Assembly: GCF_003050925.1 (NCBI RefSeq)
Contig: NZ_QAOV01000001.1
Location: forward strand, 617,938-681,937
DNA: 64,000 bases
Direction of reading: 5' to 3'
Source: Pseudomonas sp. GV085
Lineage (GTDB): Bacteria > Pseudomonadota > Gammaproteobacteria > Pseudomonadales > Pseudomonadaceae
The notes under the pieces are model-generated. The model worked only from the letters and a program-made list of their open reading frames with translations. It was not told the DNA's origin and ran no database searches. The position numbers were made by a program, and so were the translations under genes. Positions 45,462 to 54,313 of the stretch are shown here, piece by piece (position 1 is the stretch's first letter; every line of letters begins with the position of its first letter).

Positions 45462-45886
45462 AATTCCGCCGCAAACAACGGGAAACGGTGGACATCAACC
45501 TCGCGTCGCTGATTGACGTGGTGTTCATCCTGCTGCTGTTTTTCGTCGTGACTACCACCTTTACCCGTGAGACCCAGCTGCGCGTCGAGCTGCCGGAAGC
45601 GGTCAGTGGTGCATCTGCCGACGACCAAACCCGGCAGCTCGATATCGCCATCAGTGCCGACGGTGTGTTCTCTGTGAATAACCATATATTGCCAAAAAGC
45701 GACCTCGCCACGTTGATGGAAGCGCTGGAGAAAGAATCCAAGGGTGATACCAACCTGCCATTATCCATCAGCGCCGATGGCAAATCCCGGCATCAGTCGG
45801 TCATCACTGCGATGGACGCCGCCGGCAAACTCGGATTCAGCCATTTGCGCATGACCACCATCGAAGCGGCGCCCCCCGCGTCCTGA
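45458..45886 (+). CDS. exbD: ExbD/TolR-type biopolymer transport protein
   Basis: A 142-residue protein. It has a short cytoplasmic start ([20 protein letters not shown]) and one transmembrane helix, with the conserved Asp in [19 protein letters not shown] periplasmic domain follows. The start codon is GTG, overlapping the exbB stop. It ends in the same base where lpxK begins. Confidence 0.92.
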   Translation: MKFRRKQRETVDINLASLIDVVFILLLFFVVTTTFTRETQLRVELPEAVSGASADDQTRQLDIAISADGVFSVNNHILPKSDLATLMEALEKESKGDTNLPLSISADGKSRHQSVITAMDAAGKLGFSHLRMTTIEAAPPAS

Positions 45887-46896
45887 TGGCCATGTCCGAT
45901 CGATTGCTGGCCGCGTGGTACGCAGGTCATCCGGCCCTGAAGCTGTTGCAGCCACTGGAGTGGCTGTATCGGCGCGTGGTCATGAACAAGCGCAAGCGCT
46001 TTTTGGCGGGTGAGGGCCAGATCTATCTGCCACCCGTGCCGCTGATTGTGGTGGGCAACATCACCGTGGGTGGCACCGGCAAGACGCCGCTGATTCTATG
46101 GATGATCGAGCACTGCCGGCGCAGCGGCCTGCGGGTCGGCGTGGTCAGCCGCGGCTACGGCGCCAAACCGCCGCAATTGCCATGGCGAGTTGAAGCCGAA
46201 CAAAGCGCCGACATCGCAGGTGACGAGCCGTTGTTGATCGTCCAGCGCACGGGTGTGCCGCTGATGATCGACCCCAATCGCAGCAACGCTGTCAAAGCGT
46301 TGCTGGCCAGTGAGCCACTGGACCTGATCCTGTCTGACGACGGCATGCAGCACTACCGCATGGCCCGCGACCTGGAACTGGTGTTGATCGACGCCGCTCG
46401 CGGCCTGGGCAACCGCCGTTGCCTGCCTGCCGGGCCATTGCGTGAGCCGGTCGAGCGCCTGCAAAGCGTCGACGCGGTCCTCTACAACGGTGCCGCGACT
46501 GACCGCGATGATGGATTTGCCTTTCAATTGCAATCCACCGCGCTGGTCAATCTGCGCAGCGGCGAACGGCGTCCCCTCGACCATTTCCCCAGCGGCCAGG
46601 CCCTGCACGCGGTGGCCGGCATCGGCAATCCGCAACGTTTCTTCAAGACCCTCGAAACGCTACACTGGAAGCCGGTTCCACATGCGTTTGCCGACCACGC
46701 CGAATATAGCGTGCAGGCGTTGAATTTCATGCCGTCATTGCCGTTGGTGATGACGGAAAAAGACGCGGTGAAATGCCGTGCCTTTGCCGCCGCGGACTGG
46801 TGGTACCTGGCGGTCGATGCCGTGCCGTCGCCGGCCTTCGTGGCCTGGTTCGACACGCAGCTGATGCGCCTGCTGCCGGCTCGTTTGTTGCCTTAA
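45886..46896 (+). CDS. lpxK: Tetraacyldisaccharide 4'-kinase
   Basis: A 336-residue membrane-associated kinase that adds the 4'-phosphate to lipid A precursor. The P-loop is [13 protein letters not shown] near residue 60, and [13 protein letters not shown] and [15 protein letters not shown] follow. The length matches LpxK. The ATG overlaps the exbD stop; a second ATG two codons on is possible. Together with kdsB it places lipopolysaccharide synthesis in this operon. Confidence 0.95.
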   Translation: MAMSDRLLAAWYAGHPALKLLQPLEWLYRRVVMNKRKRFLAGEGQIYLPPVPLIVVGNITVGGTGKTPLILWMIEHCRRSGLRVGVVSRGYGAKPPQLPWRVEAEQSADIAGDEPLLIVQRTGVPLMIDPNRSNAVKALLASEPLDLILSDDGMQHYRMARDLELVLIDAARGLGNRRCLPAGPLREPVERLQSVDAVLYNGAATDRDDGFAFQLQSTALVNLRSGERRPLDHFPSGQALHAVAGIGNPQRFFKTLETLHWKPVPHAFADHAEYSVQALNFMPSLPLVMTEKDAVKCRAFAAADWWYLAVDAVPSPAFVAWFDTQLMRLLPARLLP

Positions 46897-46920
46897 CTCC
46901 GTTTTTTCAAGGGAATGCTC

Positions 46921-47106
46921 ATGGACACCAAATTGCTCGATATCCTCGCTTGCCCGGTCTGCAAAGGCCCGCTCAAGCTCAGCGCCGACAAGACCGAGCT
47001 GATCAGCAAGGGCGCAGGTCTGGCCTACCCGATTCGCGACGGCATCCCGGTGATGCTCGAATCCGAAGCGCGTACCCTGACCACCGACGAGCGCCTGGAC
47101 AAATGA
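46921..47106 (+). CDS. Trm112-like small protein
   Basis: A 61-residue protein of the Trm112/YcaR type. It reads [16 protein letters not shown], then [19 protein letters not shown]. Only the first CPVC zinc-type pair is present, as in bacterial members. The family stabilises methyltransferases in eukaryotes; its bacterial role is not settled. The ATG at 46921 lies 8 bases after AAGGGA. The stop overlaps kdsB. Confidence 0.92.
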   Translation: MDTKLLDILACPVCKGPLKLSADKTELISKGAGLAYPIRDGIPVMLESEARTLTTDERLDK

Positions 47107-47867
47107 CCACAGCCTTTACCGTAGTCATTCCGTCGCGTTTCGCCTCCACCCGCCTGCCGGGCAAGCCGCTTCTGCTGATCGCCGGCAAGCCGATGATCCA
47201 GCACGTCTGGGAACAGGCGAGCAAAAGCAGCGCCGAGCGAGTGGTGGTGGCCACCGACGACGCGCGTATCGTCGAGGCCTGCAAAGGCTTCGGTGCCGAA
47301 GTGGTGATGACCCGTGAAGATCACAATTCCGGTACCGATCGCCTGGCCGAAGTGGCGACGAAGCTGGGCCTGGCACCCGACGCCATCGTGGTCAACGTCC
47401 AGGGCGACGAACCGCTGATCCCGCCGAGTGTGATCGATCAGGTCGCCGCCAACCTGGCGGCCCACACCGAAGCGCGCATGGCCACCCTGGCCGAGCCGAT
47501 CGAAGACGTGGACACCCTGTTCAATCCCAACGTGGTCAAGGTCGTCAGCGACCTCAATGGCCTGGCGCTGACGTTCAGTCGCTCCACCTTGCCCTGGGCG
47601 CGGGATGCGTTCGCCGTGAACCGTGAGCAATTGCCCGAAGGTGTGCCTTACCGCCGCCACATCGGCATCTATGCCTACCGCGCCGGTTTCCTGCAGGATT
47701 TCGTCAGCTGGGGTCCATGCTGGCTGGAAAACACCGAGTGCCTGGAACAGCTGCGTGCCCTGTGGCACGGCGTGCGGATCCATGTGGCCGACGCACTGAT
47801 TGCGCTGCCAGCCGGTGTCGATACCGTTGAAGACCTCGAGCGCGTTCGTCGCCTGCTGGGGGTGTGA
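47103..47867 (+). CDS. kdsB: 3-deoxy-manno-octulosonate cytidylyltransferase
   Basis: A 254-residue CMP-Kdo synthetase that activates Kdo for lipopolysaccharide core synthesis. It shows [20 protein letters not shown] (nucleotide loop), [12 protein letters not shown], and [11 protein letters not shown] with the metal-binding Asp. [15 protein letters not shown] and [10 protein letters not shown] follow. The length matches KdsB. It overlaps the Trm112-like gene and abuts ptpA. Confidence 0.96.
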   Translation: MTTAFTVVIPSRFASTRLPGKPLLLIAGKPMIQHVWEQASKSSAERVVVATDDARIVEACKGFGAEVVMTREDHNSGTDRLAEVATKLGLAPDAIVVNVQGDEPLIPPSVIDQVAANLAAHTEARMATLAEPIEDVDTLFNPNVVKVVSDLNGLALTFSRSTLPWARDAFAVNREQLPEGVPYRRHIGIYAYRAGFLQDFVSWGPCWLENTECLEQLRALWHGVRIHVADALIALPAGVDTVEDLERVRRLLGV

Positions 47868-48331
47868 TGCGGGTTCTGTTTGTCTGCCTGGGCAACATCT
47901 GCCGCTCTCCCACGGCCGAAGGCGTGCTGCGGCACAAATTGCGTGAAGCCGGTCTGGCTGATCGGGTCGAAGTCGCTTCCGCCGGCACCGGTGACTGGCA
48001 TGTCGGCAAGGCGCCGGACAAGCGCAGTCAGGCCGCGGCGCAGCTGCGTGGTTATGACTTGTCCACCCAGCGCGCCCGGCAAGTCAGCCGCGCCGATTTC
48101 GCCACCTACGACCTGATCCTGGCGATGGACAACAGCAACCTGCGCAACCTCGAGGCCTTGCAACCGGCCATGGGCAAGGCCGAGCTGGACCTTTTCCTGC
48201 GCCGTTACCAGTCGCAAGTCGATGAAGTGCCGGACCCGTACTACGACGGCGAGCAAGGCTTCGAGCAGGTGCTTGACCTGATCGAGCACGCCAGTGATTT
48301 ACTGGTGATCGAATTGAAGGGACGGTTATGA
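47867..48331 (+). CDS. ptpA: Low-molecular-weight protein tyrosine phosphatase
   Basis: A 154-residue phosphatase with the active-site loop CLGNICRSP (Cys-x5-Arg) near the N-terminus and the general-acid aspartate in VPDPYYDGEQGF. In Gram-negative bacteria such enzymes often act on tyrosine kinases of capsule or exopolysaccharide synthesis; the target here is unknown. The start is the ATG at 47867, overlapping the kdsB stop by one base, rather than the GTG just before it. It overlaps murB by four bases. Confidence 0.92.
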   Translation: MRVLFVCLGNICRSPTAEGVLRHKLREAGLADRVEVASAGTGDWHVGKAPDKRSQAAAQLRGYDLSTQRARQVSRADFATYDLILAMDNSNLRNLEALQPAMGKAELDLFLRRYQSQVDEVPDPYYDGEQGFEQVLDLIEHASDLLVIELKGRL

Positions 48332-49347
48332 GTTTGCAGGTTCAATCGCAGGTTTCGCTCAAGCCGTTCAACAGCTTTGGCGTGGACGTTGAGGCTCGGC
48401 TGTTTGCCGAGGCCCATAGCGACACCGATGTGCGTGAAGCCCTGGCCTATGGACTGGAACACGAGGTTGCGGTGCTGGTGATTGGCGGTGGCAGCAATCT
48501 GCTGCTGACGGCGGATATCGATTCACTGGTGCTGCGCATGGCCACTCGCGGAATTCGCGTGCTGAGCGACGACGGCAGCAAAGTGGTGATCGAAGCCGAG
48601 GCGGGCGAGCCTTGGCATCCCTTTGTGCAACACACACTGTCCCTGGGGTTGTCCGGCCTGGAAAACCTCAGCCTGATTCCCGGCACCGTCGGTGCGGCAC
48701 CGATGCAGAACATTGGCGCCTATGGGGTCGAGATCAAGGACGTGTTCGCCGGCCTCACCGCCCTCGATCGCCAGAGCGGCGAAATGCGCGACTTCACACT
48801 GCAAGAGTGCAACTTCGCTTACCGCGACAGCCTGTTCAAACAGGAGTCTGGGCGCTGGTTGATCCTGCGCGTACGTTTCGCCCTCGATCGCGCCGCGCAT
48901 CTGCATCTGGAGTACGGCCCGGTGCGTCAGCGCCTGACCGAACAAGGCATCGAGCATCCGACCGCCAGCGATGTCAGCCAGGCTATTTGCAGCATCCGCA
49001 ATGAAAAACTCCCGGATCCGGCCGTGCTCGGCAATGCCGGTAGCTTCTTCAAGAACCCCTTGGTGTCGGCGGCGCTGGCTGCGCGGCTCAAGGGTGAGTA
49101 CCCGGACCTGGTGGCCTATGCGCAACCCGACGGTCGAATGAAACTGGCCGCCGGCTGGTTGATCGAGCGGGCGGGGTGGAAGGGGTTCCGTGAGGCTGAC
49201 GCTGGGGTACATAAGTTGCAGGCGTTGGTACTGGTCAACTATGGCGGCGCAACGGGCCTGCAATTGCTGAACCTGGCGCAGCGCATCCAGAAAGACATTT
49301 TCGAGCGTTTCCATGTCGATCTGGAAATGGAGCCGAACCGCTATTGA
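48328..49347 (+). CDS. murB: UDP-N-acetylenolpyruvoylglucosamine reductase
   Basis: A 339-residue flavoprotein that makes UDP-MurNAc for peptidoglycan. It shows NSFGVDVEAR, VLVIGGGSNLLL (FAD), GLSGLENLSLIPGTVGAAPM with QNIGAYGVEIKD, and GNAGSFFKNP with the catalytic serine. The C-terminal Glu region has GWLIERAGWKG. The length matches the E. coli-type enzyme. It is the last gene of the run from comEC, closed by a strong terminator. Confidence 0.96.
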   Translation: MSLQVQSQVSLKPFNSFGVDVEARLFAEAHSDTDVREALAYGLEHEVAVLVIGGGSNLLLTADIDSLVLRMATRGIRVLSDDGSKVVIEAEAGEPWHPFVQHTLSLGLSGLENLSLIPGTVGAAPMQNIGAYGVEIKDVFAGLTALDRQSGEMRDFTLQECNFAYRDSLFKQESGRWLILRVRFALDRAAHLHLEYGPVRQRLTEQGIEHPTASDVSQAICSIRNEKLPDPAVLGNAGSFFKNPLVSAALAARLKGEYPDLVAYAQPDGRMKLAAGWLIERAGWKGFREADAGVHKLQALVLVNYGGATGLQLLNLAQRIQKDIFERFHVDLEMEPNRY

Positions 49348-49368
49348 GCTAAGCTTTCAGGACGGATC

Positions 49369-49407
49369 AAAAAGCCCTGCACAATGTTTGTTGTGCAGGG
49401 CTTTTTT
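49369..49407 (+). terminator. Rho-independent terminator after murB
   Basis: The stem AAAGCCCTGCACAA (49371-49384) pairs with TTGTGCAGGGCTTT and is followed by T residues to 49407. Confidence 0.9.
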
Positions 49408-49467
49408 GTTAATGCTCGGTTAACTTAGTCAGCTAACGATGCACACTCTTGCTCCACCAAAGGCCCG

Positions 49468-49657
49468 GTGCAGACGCCTAATGCTGTTCAGTTAAGGAAA
49501 CTGTAGGAGCGAGCTTGCTCGCGATGGTCGTGAACGATGATGCGTGCTTTCTGATTTAACGCGTCGTACTTGCGACCATCGCGAGCAAGCTCGCTCCTAC
49601 AGAGGATCACATTCGCTTAAGTGAACAGCATTACGGAGCAGACGTCTGCGTCTGCAC
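49468..49657. repeat. REP pair nested in a larger inverted repeat
   Basis: The REP pair (CTGTAGGAGCGAGCTTGCTC at 49501 to its complement ending 49602) is enclosed by 18-base arms matching at 17 positions (49479-49496 and 49616-49633). Outside these lies a perfect 10-base pair (49468-49477 GTGCAGACGC and 49648-49657). With the terminator upstream, it fills the 408-base gap between murB and the iorA-like gene; I see no gene there. Confidence 0.75.
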
Positions 49658-49755
49658 ACGAGAGCCCATTAGCCTGAGTCGATCTGCGTGCGCCCCACCG
49701 AAATCCAGCGGCAGATTGCTCGACCCCATAACTCAAGAACTATGCGGGCGTGCCC

Positions 49756-50226
49756 ATGATTACCCTGAAACTCAATGGTCAAGACCATCAACTCGACGTC
49801 ACCGAGGACATGCCGCTGCTCTGGGCGATCCGCGACGTGGCCGGTTACAACGGCACCAAATTCGGCTGCGGCATGGGCCTGTGCGGGGCCTGCACCATTC
49901 ATATCGAAGGGGCTCCGGCACGCAGTTGCATCACGCCCATCGGTTCAGTGGTCGGGCAGAATGTCAGCACCATCGACAACCTGCACGCCGACCCGATCGG
50001 CAAAGTCGTGCAGCAAGCCTGGCTCGACACGGCAGTAGCCCAGTGTGGCTTCTGCCAGGGCGGGCAAATCATGTCGGCGACGGCGTTGCTCAGGACCAAT
50101 CCGAACCCGAGCGACGAGCAGATCGAAGAAGCCATGGTCGGCAACATCTGCCGCTGCGGCACCTACAACAGGATCAAGACCGCGATCCGCCAGGCCTCCA
50201 CTCACCTGAAGGAGGCCAAGGCATGA
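49756..50226 (+). CDS. iorA: Isoquinoline 1-oxidoreductase-type alpha subunit (2Fe-2S)
   Basis: A 156-residue small subunit of a xanthine-oxidase-family molybdenum hydroxylase. A plant-type 2Fe-2S cluster is bound by C38, C43, C46 and C58 (FGCGMGLCGAC). A second cluster is bound by C97, C100, C132 and C134 (QCGFCQGGQ and NICRCGTYNRI). It passes electrons from the molybdenum site. The start is the ATG at 49756; the ribosome site is weak. The stop overlaps the large-subunit start. The true substrate may differ from isoquinoline. Confidence 0.88.
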   Translation: MITLKLNGQDHQLDVTEDMPLLWAIRDVAGYNGTKFGCGMGLCGACTIHIEGAPARSCITPIGSVVGQNVSTIDNLHADPIGKVVQQAWLDTAVAQCGFCQGGQIMSATALLRTNPNPSDEQIEEAMVGNICRCGTYNRIKTAIRQASTHLKEAKA

Positions 50227-52544
50227 GCCGGTTACCGAATGATTTCGCCCTGAGCAACCTCAGTCGGCGTGGTTTTATCAAAGGCGTCAGCGCTGCCGGT
50301 GTATTGGTCGTCGCCGCGAGCTGGGGCTTGCAGGATGCGTTTGCCAAAGAGAAAGAAAAAAAATTCGGCGCCGACGGCATGCCCCATGGCTGGGTAGATG
50401 ACCCTAAGGTGTATGTCAGCATCGCCGCCGATGGCACGGTGACTGTGATCTGCAACCGCTCGGAGATGGGGCAGGGCGTGCGCACCAGCTTGACCATGGT
50501 GGTGGCCGATGAACTGGAAGCCGACTGGGCGATGGTCAAGGTGCAGCAGGCCCCCGGCGATGAAGTGCGCTTCGGCAACCAGGACACCGACGGCTCGCGC
50601 AGCATGCGTCACTGGTACGAGCCGATGCGTCGCTGCGGTGCCGCCGCGCGGACCATGCTCGAACAGGCCGCCGCCGCACAATGGAAAGTGCCGGTCGGTG
50701 AATGCCATGCGCAACTGCACAAGGTCGTCCATGAGCCGTCCGGCCGCGAGCTCGGATATGGCGCCCTGGCCTCCGCCGCAGGCGCCTTGCCGGTTCCGGC
50801 CCGCGACAGCCTGAAACTCAAGCAACCCGCGCAGTTCCGTTACATCGGCAAGGAAGGCACCAAGGCCATCGATGGGGAGGACATCGTCAACGGCCGGGCG
50901 GTGTACGGCGCCGACGTGCATTTCGACGGCATGCTGTATGCCACCATTGCACGGCCTGCGGTGTATGGCGGCAAAGTCAAAAGCTTCGATGGCAGCGCGG
51001 CGATGAAAGTCCCCGGTGTGGTCAAGGTGGTGCAGATCGAAAGCCGTCCGTTGCCTTCGGAATTTCAACCACTCGGCGGGATCGCCGTGGTGGCGAGCAA
51101 TACCTGGGCGGCGATCAAGGGCCGCGAGGCGCTGATAATCGAGTGGGACGACGGCCCCAATGCCAGCTACGACTCGATCGCCTATCGCAAGGAACTTGAA
51201 GCAGCCTCGCTCAAGCCCGGCAAGGTGGTGCGCAATACCGGCAACATCGACAAGGCCATGGCCAGCGTCGGCAGCACCCTGGAAGCTTCCTACTACTTGC
51301 CGCATTTGTCACAGTCGCCGATGGAACCGATGGTCGCCATTGCGCGGTTCACGGACGGTGCCTGCGAAGCCTGGGGGCCAAGCCAGGCGCCGCAGGTCAC
51401 CCGGGAACGGATCGGTGAACGCCTGGGCCTGCCGTTCGACAAGGTCACGTTCAACGTGACCTTGCTCGGGGGCGGGTTCGGGCGCAAGTCCAAGCCTGAC
51501 TTCATCATCGAAGCCGCCATCCTCGCCAAGGAGTTCCCCGGTAAAGCGGTGCGGGTGCAATGGACCCGCGAAGACGACATCCATTGTTCCTACTTCCACA
51601 CCGTATCGGCCGAATACCTCAAGGCCAGCCTGAACAAGGATGGCCTGCCATCCGGCTGGTTGCACCGCACGGTGGCCCCGAGCATCACCGCGTTGTTTGC
51701 GCCGGGCATGAACCATGAGGCGGCGTTCGAACTGGGCATGGGATTCACCAACATGGCGTATGCGATCCCCAACATTCGCCTGGAGAACCCCGAGGCAACG
51801 GTGCACACCCGCGTCGGCTGGTATCGCTCGGTGTCGAACATTCCCCATGGTTTCGCGATCCAGAGTTTTGTCGATGAGCTGGCGCACAAGGCCGGGGAGG
51901 ATCCGCTGAAGTACCAGATCAGACTGCTCGGTCCGGACCGTCAGATCGATCCGCGCACCTTGAGTGAAGAGTGGAACTACGGCGAATCCCCTGAGCGTTA
52001 TCCGATCGACACCGCGCGCCTGCGCACGGTACTGGAGACCGCCGCCAAGGCTGCCGGTTGGGGGCGCGAGTTGCCCAAGGGCCGCGGTCTGGGACTGGCG
52101 GTGCATTACAGCTTCGTGACGTATGTGGCGGCGGTGATCGAAGTGGAGGTCAAAGACGACGGCACGCTGGTGGTGCACAAGGCCGACATCGCCGTCGATT
52201 GCGGACCGCAGGTCAACCCCGAGCGCATTCGCGCGCAGTTCGAAGGCGCCTGCGTCATGGGCCTGGGTAATGCAGTGCTGGGGGAAATCAGCTTCAAGGG
52301 CGGCAAGGTCCAGCAGGATAACTTCCACATGTACGAAGTGGCACGCATGTCCCTGGCGCCAAAAGAAGTGGCCGTGCATCTGGTGACGCCGCCGGGCGAC
52401 GTGCCATTGGGCGGTGTCGGTGAGCCGGGCGTACCACCGATTGCGCCCGCGCTGTGCAATGCGATCTTTGCGGCCACTGGCAAACGCATCCGTAACCTGC
52501 CGGTTCGTTATCAGCTGTCGGGCTGGCAGAAGGCCGAAGCCTGA
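50223..52544 (+). CDS. iorB: Isoquinoline 1-oxidoreductase-type beta subunit (molybdenum)
   Basis: A 773-residue large subunit with a twin-arginine signal ([20 protein letters not shown]), so the heterodimer is probably exported folded to the periplasm. Molybdopterin-binding blocks include [70 protein letters not shown], and [20 protein letters not shown] with the catalytic Glu. There is no FAD subunit and no cytochrome gene in the cluster, so the electron acceptor is unknown. The open frame upstream of 50223 is only an overlap with iorA. Confidence 0.88.
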   Translation: MSRLPNDFALSNLSRRGFIKGVSAAGVLVVAASWGLQDAFAKEKEKKFGADGMPHGWVDDPKVYVSIAADGTVTVICNRSEMGQGVRTSLTMVVADELEADWAMVKVQQAPGDEVRFGNQDTDGSRSMRHWYEPMRRCGAAARTMLEQAAAAQWKVPVGECHAQLHKVVHEPSGRELGYGALASAAGALPVPARDSLKLKQPAQFRYIGKEGTKAIDGEDIVNGRAVYGADVHFDGMLYATIARPAVYGGKVKSFDGSAAMKVPGVVKVVQIESRPLPSEFQPLGGIAVVASNTWAAIKGREALIIEWDDGPNASYDSIAYRKELEAASLKPGKVVRNTGNIDKAMASVGSTLEASYYLPHLSQSPMEPMVAIARFTDGACEAWGPSQAPQVTRERIGERLGLPFDKVTFNVTLLGGGFGRKSKPDFIIEAAILAKEFPGKAVRVQWTREDDIHCSYFHTVSAEYLKASLNKDGLPSGWLHRTVAPSITALFAPGMNHEAAFELGMGFTNMAYAIPNIRLENPEATVHTRVGWYRSVSNIPHGFAIQSFVDELAHKAGEDPLKYQIRLLGPDRQIDPRTLSEEWNYGESPERYPIDTARLRTVLETAAKAAGWGRELPKGRGLGLAVHYSFVTYVAAVIEVEVKDDGTLVVHKADIAVDCGPQVNPERIRAQFEGACVMGLGNAVLGEISFKGGKVQQDNFHMYEVARMSLAPKEVAVHLVTPPGDVPLGGVGEPGVPPIAPALCNAIFAATGKRIRNLPVRYQLSGWQKAEA

Positions 52545-53527
52545 TGGACAGCGCCGATCTGAACGTCCTGCGCAGCGTGTTGCAATGGCATCGTGCCGGT
52601 CAGCGGGTGGTGTTGTACAGCGTGGTCGAAACCTGGGGCACCGCGCCCCGGGCACCTGGCGCCATGCTGGCCTTGCGTGAAGACGGCGTGGTGATCGGTT
52701 CGGTCTCGGGCGGGTGTGTCGAAGATGACTTGATCGCCCGGCTGCATGACGGACGCCTTGCGCTTGACGGGCCGCCGGTGCAGTTGATCACCTACGGCGT
52801 GACCCGCGAGGAAGCCGCACGTTTCGGCTTGCCCTGCGGTGGCACCTTGCGCTTGACCGAGGAGCGTATCGACGGTGGGGCTTGGGTCGAGCAATTGCTC
52901 GCCCGTTGCGAGGCCCATGAAATCGTTGCCCGTGAACTGAACCTGGCCACCGGCGAAGTGCTTTTGCAGCCGGCCAGTAAAGCTGACGTGTTGACGTTCG
53001 ACGGACAGACCTTGCGGGCGATCTATGGCCCGCGCTGGCGCTTGCTGCTGATCGGCGCGGGGCAGCTGTCACGTTATGTGGCGGAAATGGCCCGGTTGCT
53101 GGATTTCGAGGTGTTGATTTGCGATCCGCGTAGCGAGTTCGTCTATGGTTGGGAGGAGCAGCACGGACGATTCGTTTCGGGCATGCCGGATGAGGCGGTG
53201 TTGAATATCCAGACCGATGAGCGCACAGCCATCGTGGCCTTGACCCATGATCCGCGCCTGGACGACATGGCGCTGCTCACGGCCCTGGATTCCAGGGCTT
53301 TTTACGTCGGGGCGCTGGGGTCGCGGGTCAACAGCCAGAAGCGCCGGGAAAACCTGGCTCAACTGGGTTTGTCGCAACCGGCGATTGACCGCTTGCATGG
53401 TCCGGTCGGCTTGCACATTGGCAGTCATAATCCAGCGGAAATTGCCTTGTCGCTCATGGCGGAAATCGTGGCGGTCAAAAACGGCGTCGAACTGAAGCAG
53501 AAGAAAGTCTTGCAGGAGAGGGTATGA
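52544..53527 (+). CDS. XdhC-family molybdenum cofactor insertion protein
   Basis: A 327-residue XdhC/CoxI protein. The N-terminal XdhC domain reads VVETWGTAPRAPGAMLALRE and GSVSGGCVEDDLI with its conserved cysteine. The C-terminal Rossmann-like domain has LLLIGAGQLSRYVAEMARLL and FYVGALGSR. XdhC binds the molybdenum cofactor, supports its sulfuration and inserts it into xanthine-oxidase-family enzymes. Its start overlaps the iorB-type stop and its end overlaps the MocA-like gene, so it serves this enzyme. Confidence 0.9.
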   Translation: MDSADLNVLRSVLQWHRAGQRVVLYSVVETWGTAPRAPGAMLALREDGVVIGSVSGGCVEDDLIARLHDGRLALDGPPVQLITYGVTREEAARFGLPCGGTLRLTEERIDGGAWVEQLLARCEAHEIVARELNLATGEVLLQPASKADVLTFDGQTLRAIYGPRWRLLLIGAGQLSRYVAEMARLLDFEVLICDPRSEFVYGWEEQHGRFVSGMPDEAVLNIQTDERTAIVALTHDPRLDDMALLTALDSRAFYVGALGSRVNSQKRRENLAQLGLSQPAIDRLHGPVGLHIGSHNPAEIALSLMAEIVAVKNGVELKQKKVLQERV

Positions 53528-54117
53528 GCGAGTCCATTGGCGTCATCGTACTGGCGGCGGGGCAGGGCAGCCGGTTTCGTCAGGTGGCGGGTGACGATAA
53601 GGACAAGCTGCTGGTGGACTGCACCGGTCGTGACGGCGTCACCGTGCATTCGGTGATCGAACAGGTGCTGGTAAATCTGCCGGCCACGCTTGAGAAGCGC
53701 GTGCTGGTGACCACGGCGGATCGCCCGCAAGTGATGCGCATGGCTCAAGCCTATGGGTGCGAGATTGTGCGGATCGAGTCGACCGGTCTGGGCGACAGCA
53801 TTGCGGCGGGTGTGGCGGCGTGCTCGCAACTTGGTGGCTGGCTGATTATGTTGGGGGATATGCCGTTTATCCTGCCATCCAGCGTTGAACAGGTCGTCGC
53901 AGCCATTGCGGAGGTTGCGATCAGCGTGCCGGTGCATGAGGGGCAATATGGGCATCCGGTGGGGTTCGGGCGAAGCTTCGGTCCGGGATTGATGGCGTTG
54001 ACCGGTGATCAAGGCGCCAAGTCGCTGTTCGCCCAGGCGAGGGTGGTCGAGGTGGCGGTGGAGGATCCCGGGGTGTTGTGGGATGTGGATGTGCCTGAGG
54101 CGCTGGTTTTTCAATAA
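53524..54117 (+). CDS. Molybdenum cofactor nucleotidyltransferase (MocA/MobA-like)
   Basis: A 197-residue NTP-transferase. It has a nucleotide-binding LAAGQGSRFRQVAGDDKDK, then ADRPQVMRMAQAYG, LGDMPFILPS with the metal Asp, and GHPVGFGRSFGP. MocA makes the cytosine-dinucleotide cofactor used by xanthine-oxidase-family enzymes; MobA makes the guanine form. The neighbouring iorAB-type genes make the cytidylyl role more likely. It overlaps xdhC by four bases. Confidence 0.85.
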   Translation: MSESIGVIVLAAGQGSRFRQVAGDDKDKLLVDCTGRDGVTVHSVIEQVLVNLPATLEKRVLVTTADRPQVMRMAQAYGCEIVRIESTGLGDSIAAGVAACSQLGGWLIMLGDMPFILPSSVEQVVAAIAEVAISVPVHEGQYGHPVGFGRSFGPGLMALTGDQGAKSLFAQARVVEVAVEDPGVLWDVDVPEALVFQ

Positions 54118-54259
54118 CGGTTGTCAGCGGAATTGCATTCCGCACTTTCCTCGGAATAATCGGCTCTTCCTTTCGCCCATTCGTATTTATCGATGGGTGC
54201 CAGATATAAAACTCGTTATTCAGCGGGTTCTATCCGACATACGATCATGTGGTGTGTGG

Positions 54260-54280
54260 TGTTCACAGATGGGGTGAACA
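54260..54280. promoter_or_regulatory. Dyad upstream of the acyltransferase gene, candidate operator
   Basis: TGTTCAC and GTGAACA are perfect 7-base inverted halves with a 7-base centre, 33 bases before the start at 54314. This fits a regulator site near a promoter in an A/T-rich spacer. The LysR gene at the end of the cluster is one candidate binder, but the motif lacks an obvious T-N11-A core. Confidence 0.4.
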
Positions 54281-54313
54281 TCCGGTCAGTACTCATTAGA
54301 AAAAAGAGCCTAC

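Noticed and set aside
49716..50222. Upstream extension of the iorB-type frame
   Set aside because: It overlaps the iorA-type gene in another frame; the twin-arginine signal must be at the N-terminus, which fixes the start at 50223.
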